Source of the DNA: Haloarcula sebkhae
GTDB lineage: Archaea > Halobacteriota > Halobacteria > Halobacteriales > Haloarculaceae
Assembly: GCF_014647415.1 (NCBI RefSeq)
Contig: NZ_BMPD01000001.1
Span: 310,001 to 374,000 of the forward strand
Direction of reading: 5' to 3'
DNA length: 64,000 nt
Shown: positions 61,651 to 64,000 of the stretch, piece after piece
Numbering within the stretch: the first letter of the stretch is position 1
Layout of the letters: every line of letters starts with the position of its first letter
The notes under the pieces: model-generated
Told to the model about the DNA's origin: nothing
The model's database searches: none
What the model saw: only the letters and a program-made list of their open reading frames with translations
Program-made: the position numbers and the translations under genes

Positions 61651-62591
61651 GCGGACACCTCCGCGTACTCGCGGTCGTCGCGGGTCATGTCGACGAACAC
61701 CTCTTCGAGCGACGCGCGGCGGATGTCCAGCGAGGTGACGGTGTGGCCCTGTGCTTCGAGTTCCCGCATGATCGACGGCGCGGTCTGGCTCCCGCCCATC
61801 GCAGTGACGGCCAGCCCCTCGTCGGTCAGTTCGATGTCAGTAATGCCCTCAACGTCGAGTCTCGGGGCCGTCCGCGGCATCTCGGCGAGTTCGAGGACGA
61901 TGGTATCCGTCCCGCGGGCCATCAGGTCGTCGGGGGCCGCCACCTCGACCTTCTGTCCGTCGTCCATGATCGCGACCCGGTCACAGAGGCGCTCGGCCTC
62001 CTCGATGTAGTGGGTCGTCAGCAGAATCGTCGTGCCGGCGTCGTTCATCCGGTTGATGATCTCCCAGAGGTCGTGGCGGAGCTGGACATCAACCCCGGCC
62101 GTCGGCTCGTCGAGGATGAGCAGATCCGGGTCGGAGACCAGCGCACGGGCGAGGACGAAGCGGCGTTTCATCCCGCCGGAGAGCCAGTCGAAGCGCGTGT
62201 CGCGCTTGTCCCAGATGCCGACCGTCTTCAGGGCGTCTTCGGCGCGATCTCGGGCCTCGGCCCGACCGATGCCATGGTAGCCCGCCTTGTGTTCGAGTAC
62301 CTCAATGATGGGGAAGAAACGGTCGACGTTGAACTCCTGTGGCGCGACGCCGATTCGGTCGCGAGCCTCCCGGTAGTCGTCTTCCACGTCGAAGCCAAAC
62401 ACCTCGGCAGTCCCGCGGTCCTTGTGGACGAGGCCGACCAGCGTGTTGATGAACGTCGTCTTGCCGGCGCCGTTCGGGCCGAGGAGTCCGAAGAACTCAC
62501 CCTGATCGACTGTCAGGTCCAAATCGTCGAGCGCCTGGACGTCGCCGTAGCGCTTCTGTAACCCACTGGCGCGTATCGCCGGTTCAGTCAT
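61647..62591 (-). CDS. ABC transporter ATP-binding protein
   Basis: The 314-residue ATPase has Walker A GPNGAGKTT, Q-loop APQEFN, signature LSGGMKRRFVLARAL, Walker B LLILDEPTAGVD and H-loop LTTHYIEEAE. A C-terminal extension follows (DUF4162-like, residues about 215-305), typical of ABC-2 exporter ATPases. It is in an operon with the permease (4-nt overlap). Confidence 0.9.
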   Translation of the reverse strand: MTEPAIRASGLQKRYGDVQALDDLDLTVDQGEFFGLLGPNGAGKTTFINTLVGLVHKDRGTAEVFGFDVEDDYREARDRIGVAPQEFNVDRFFPIIEVLEHKAGYHGIGRAEARDRAEDALKTVGIWDKRDTRFDWLSGGMKRRFVLARALVSDPDLLILDEPTAGVDVQLRHDLWEIINRMNDAGTTILLTTHYIEEAERLCDRVAIMDDGQKVEVAAPDDLMARGTDTIVLELAEMPRTAPRLDVEGITDIELTDEGLAVTAMGGSQTAPSIMRELEAQGHTVTSLDIRRASLEEVFVDMTRDDREYAEVSA

Positions 62592-62712
62592 TGCCGCCCT
62601 TAGCGTGGCGACACCGAAAAACGCATTGAAGCCCCCGAAAACCGGCAGTTAGACTGAGACGAACTGACAGGAAAGACAACGCGGAGCGGTACCGTAAAGA
62701 AGGGAACAGCCC

Positions 62713-63072
62713 CTACCGACCGAGGCGCTCGCGGGAGATACCGACGCCAGCCGGCGTGATGATGAGCTGGTCATCGTCCTTCTGGACGATGTCGCCGCCG
62801 ACCTCGTTGGCGACCTGCTTGAGTTCGTCGCTGATGTGTTCCATCGTCCGGTCCTGCGTGGAGTGGCGCGTGATGTCCGCGACGACCACGTCGCCGTCGT
62901 AGACGGCGTCTTTGATGTCGATGACGTCCTGCTTGTCGCTGATACGGGCGATCCGGACCTGGCGCTCGAGTTCCGTCCCGGTCATCTCGAATTCGTTCGC
63001 GTCCAGTTCGACGTAATCCTCGGTGTTCCGAGAGGATCCAGACTCCCCGAGGATCTTGCTCATCAGTCCCAT
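62713..63072 (-). CDS. sepF: Cell division protein SepF (archaeal)
   Basis: A 119-residue protein with the SepF core VRIARISDKQDVIDIKDAVYDGDVVVADITRH and IVQKDDDQLIITPAG. The start MGLMSKILG is an amphipathic membrane-binding segment; the alternative starts 63129 and 63114 add 19 and 14 residues that are not conserved, so 63072 is preferred. In archaea SepF anchors FtsZ to the membrane. Single-copy core gene. Confidence 0.82.
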   Translation of the reverse strand: MGLMSKILGESGSSRNTEDYVELDANEFEMTGTELERQVRIARISDKQDVIDIKDAVYDGDVVVADITRHSTQDRTMEHISDELKQVANEVGGDIVQKDDDQLIITPAGVGISRERLGR

Positions 63073-63238
63073 GTCACTCACGGCGTGCGCTACCCGTTTC
63101 AACTTTTCGTCCATCGAGCGTATTGCCATAGCACCCCCTGAGCAGACGTGGTGACGGCCGAGAACGGCCTGCGATGCATAAAACGTTATTCAGATGATGG
63201 AACGAATACTGACACTGATACGCACGTCCTCCATTAGG

Positions 63239-63415
63239 ATGACTCCCAGCACCATCGCAGCCGTCGATGGCGTGCTCTATGCCATCGGCGTGCTGTCGTG
63301 GCTGTTTGCAAACGGCGTCCATTTCTCGTCGCAGGACCCGACAAAACTCGTGTTCGGGGCCGGCTACGCCGCCGTTGGGATGGTCCTCGTAGCCGCCGTC
63401 GCTGTATCTCTGTAG
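63239..63415 (+). CDS. Small two-helix membrane protein, possibly broken
   Basis: A 58-residue ORF (MTPSTIAAVDGVLYAIGVLSWLFANGVHF ... AAVGMVLVAAVAVSL) with two helices; the 73-codon frame starts upstream at 63194. A second hydrophobic ORF begins 29 nt downstream in another frame, and the two together would form one four-helix protein, so a frameshift is possible. No family. Confidence 0.4.
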   Translation: MTPSTIAAVDGVLYAIGVLSWLFANGVHFSSQDPTKLVFGAGYAAVGMVLVAAVAVSL

Positions 63416-63443
63416 CCGCCTTTCGCTTGTCACGCCGGTCCTC

Positions 63444-63635
63444 GTGACGATCTGGCTGCTTGGCAACACAGTGTCTCAGTGGCTGTACGGGACACATCTC
63501 CACCCGCTGTCGTCGTATCTCACCGTCTGGCCGTTGCTACTCGGGGTGGCCGTGGGCGCTGACGTGGGCGAAGCGGTTGTTAGAATCAGCATAGACCGTT
63601 CCCTCGACCGATTCGGGCTCCGACCGCTGGTGTGA
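63444..63635 (+). CDS. Small membrane protein, possible second half of the 63239 gene
   Basis: A 63-residue ORF starting GTG 63444 with MTIWLLGNTVSQWLYGT, a helix WPLLLGVAVGADVGEAVV and the tail RISIDRSLDRFGLRPLV. In this frame the coding look continues upstream of the GTG (SLVTPVLV). It is either an independent gene or the downstream part of a frameshifted four-helix protein. Convergent with the PUA gene. Confidence 0.35.
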   Translation: MTIWLLGNTVSQWLYGTHLHPLSSYLTVWPLLLGVAVGADVGEAVVRISIDRSLDRFGLRPLV

Positions 63636-63661
63636 CCGGAGTACGATACCAGTGGATCGCG

Positions 63662-64000
63662 CTACACCGAGAACTCGAACAGGTCGTCGCCGACGTGGTG
63701 GAGCGATTTGACGACTTTCCCGCTGTCGCCGACCATGTCGTCGCCGTCGGTCTGTGCACGGCCGACAGCGAGGAACTTCCCGTGGGACTCCTCGTTGATG
63801 ACGACAAGGTCGCCCTCACTGACGTCATCGTCGGCCTCGGTGATACCTGGCCGCATGATGTCAGCGCCGTCCGAGACAAAGGAGACGGCCCCGGCGTCGA
63901 CAGTGACGATGTGTTTCTGGGGCGGATGCTGATTGGCACCTTGTACTGTGAGGAACGGTTCGCCGTTCAGATAGAGGACGAGCGGGTCGCCGTCGACGAG
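63662..64000 (-). CDS. PUA-domain protein, C-terminal part only (ArcS/TGT-like)
   Basis: The frame runs off the right edge of the window; 112 codons are visible. The visible part has HIVTVDAGAVSFVSDGADIMRPG, then EGDLVVINEESHGKFLAVGRA and ends VKSLHHVGDDLFEFSV, a PUA RNA-binding domain. The end recalls haloarchaeal archaeosine pathway proteins (ArcS or tRNA-guanine transglycosylase), but only the domain is certain. The N-terminal and catalytic parts are outside the window. Confidence 0.7.
   Translation of the reverse strand, partial: LVDGDPLVLYLNGEPFLTVQGANQHPPQKHIVTVDAGAVSFVSDGADIMRPGITEADDDVSEGDLVVINEESHGKFLAVGRAQTDGDDMVGDSGKVVKSLHHVGDDLFEFSV

Noticed and set aside
1-64000. tRNA genes, rRNA, CRISPR array, complete insertion sequence
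   Set aside because: I saw no T-loop GGTTCGAATCC-type text, no regularly spaced direct repeats and no transposase motif; careful tRNAscan or ISfinder searches were not possible.

Overview
This window is haloarchaeal chromosome, most likely Haloarcula or a close relative. It is GC-rich and the predicted proteins are strongly acidic. It encodes archaeal core proteins (TFB, ribosomal protein L15e, RIO2 kinase, SepF, NcsA), haloarchaeal HTH_10 (Bat-type) regulators, a retinal/carotenoid cluster and Tat-dependent lipoproteins. No tRNA, rRNA, CRISPR array or complete insertion sequence was found. Almost all genes sit in short, tightly packed units with 1-10 nt overlaps, and many start codons lie about 25 nt from a TATA-like element, which suggests leaderless transcripts.

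Layout. 0-9.3 kb: a pilin-anchored beta-propeller protein, NcsA tRNA thiolase, hydrolase, DUF2332, small zinc ribbon, lipoprotein, two membrane proteins, methyltransferase and endonuclease IV. 9.4-16.7 kb: two HTH_10 regulators, lipoate ligase, cupin, an orphan fused NuoCD, MsrA plus thioesterase, and an AI-2E family permease. 16.7-19.7 kb: a GT-C type glycosyltransferase, an AT-richer gap and RIO2 kinase. 19.9-20.8 kb: a DtxR-family regulator at the end of three overlapping ORFs controlled by two DtxR-type palindromes. 21.2-27.6 kb: a complete five-gene peptide-type ABC transporter. 27.7-35.9 kb: a receiver-PAS histidine kinase, SppA with DUF4350, aldo/keto reductase with methyltransferase, cupin and HpcH aldolase. 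35.9-38.4 kb: TFB, a Cys-cluster HTH_10 regulator and a divergent membrane gene, linked by a repeated palindrome. 38.5-43.9 kb: a 2-hydroxyacid dehydrogenase, a SAMP/MoaD-like protein, a beta-grasp protein ending in Cys-Cys, small conserved proteins and a tungsten-type aldehyde ferredoxin oxidoreductase. 44-49.8 kb: L15e with a structured leader, then brp, crtY, crtB and bat (all minus strand) with a Bat-type UAS before crtB. 49.9-56.2 kb: RNase R-like nuclease, an ABC transporter and a rhodanese-MBL protein. 56.2-59.1 kb: an AT-richer patch of surface proteins. 59.2-64 kb: zinc-ribbon protein, DUF5611, a candidate structured RNA, an ABC-2 exporter, SepF and a partial PUA protein.

How the genes work together. 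The clearest pathway is crtB (phytoene synthase), crtY (lycopene cyclase) and brp (carotene cleavage to retinal), beside the sensor-regulator bat. No opsin gene is in the window. The second theme is molybdenum/tungsten-pterin and sulfur-carrier chemistry around 39.6-43.9 kb. The third is regulation: four HTH_10 proteins, three with inverted repeats near their own or neighbouring promoters, and a metal-type regulator with its operators.

The most promising unexplained items are the candidate RNA at 60.66-60.84 kb, the DtxR-controlled micro-ORF operon, the Cys-Cys beta-grasp protein, and the shared palindrome that links an HTH_10 regulator to TFB.
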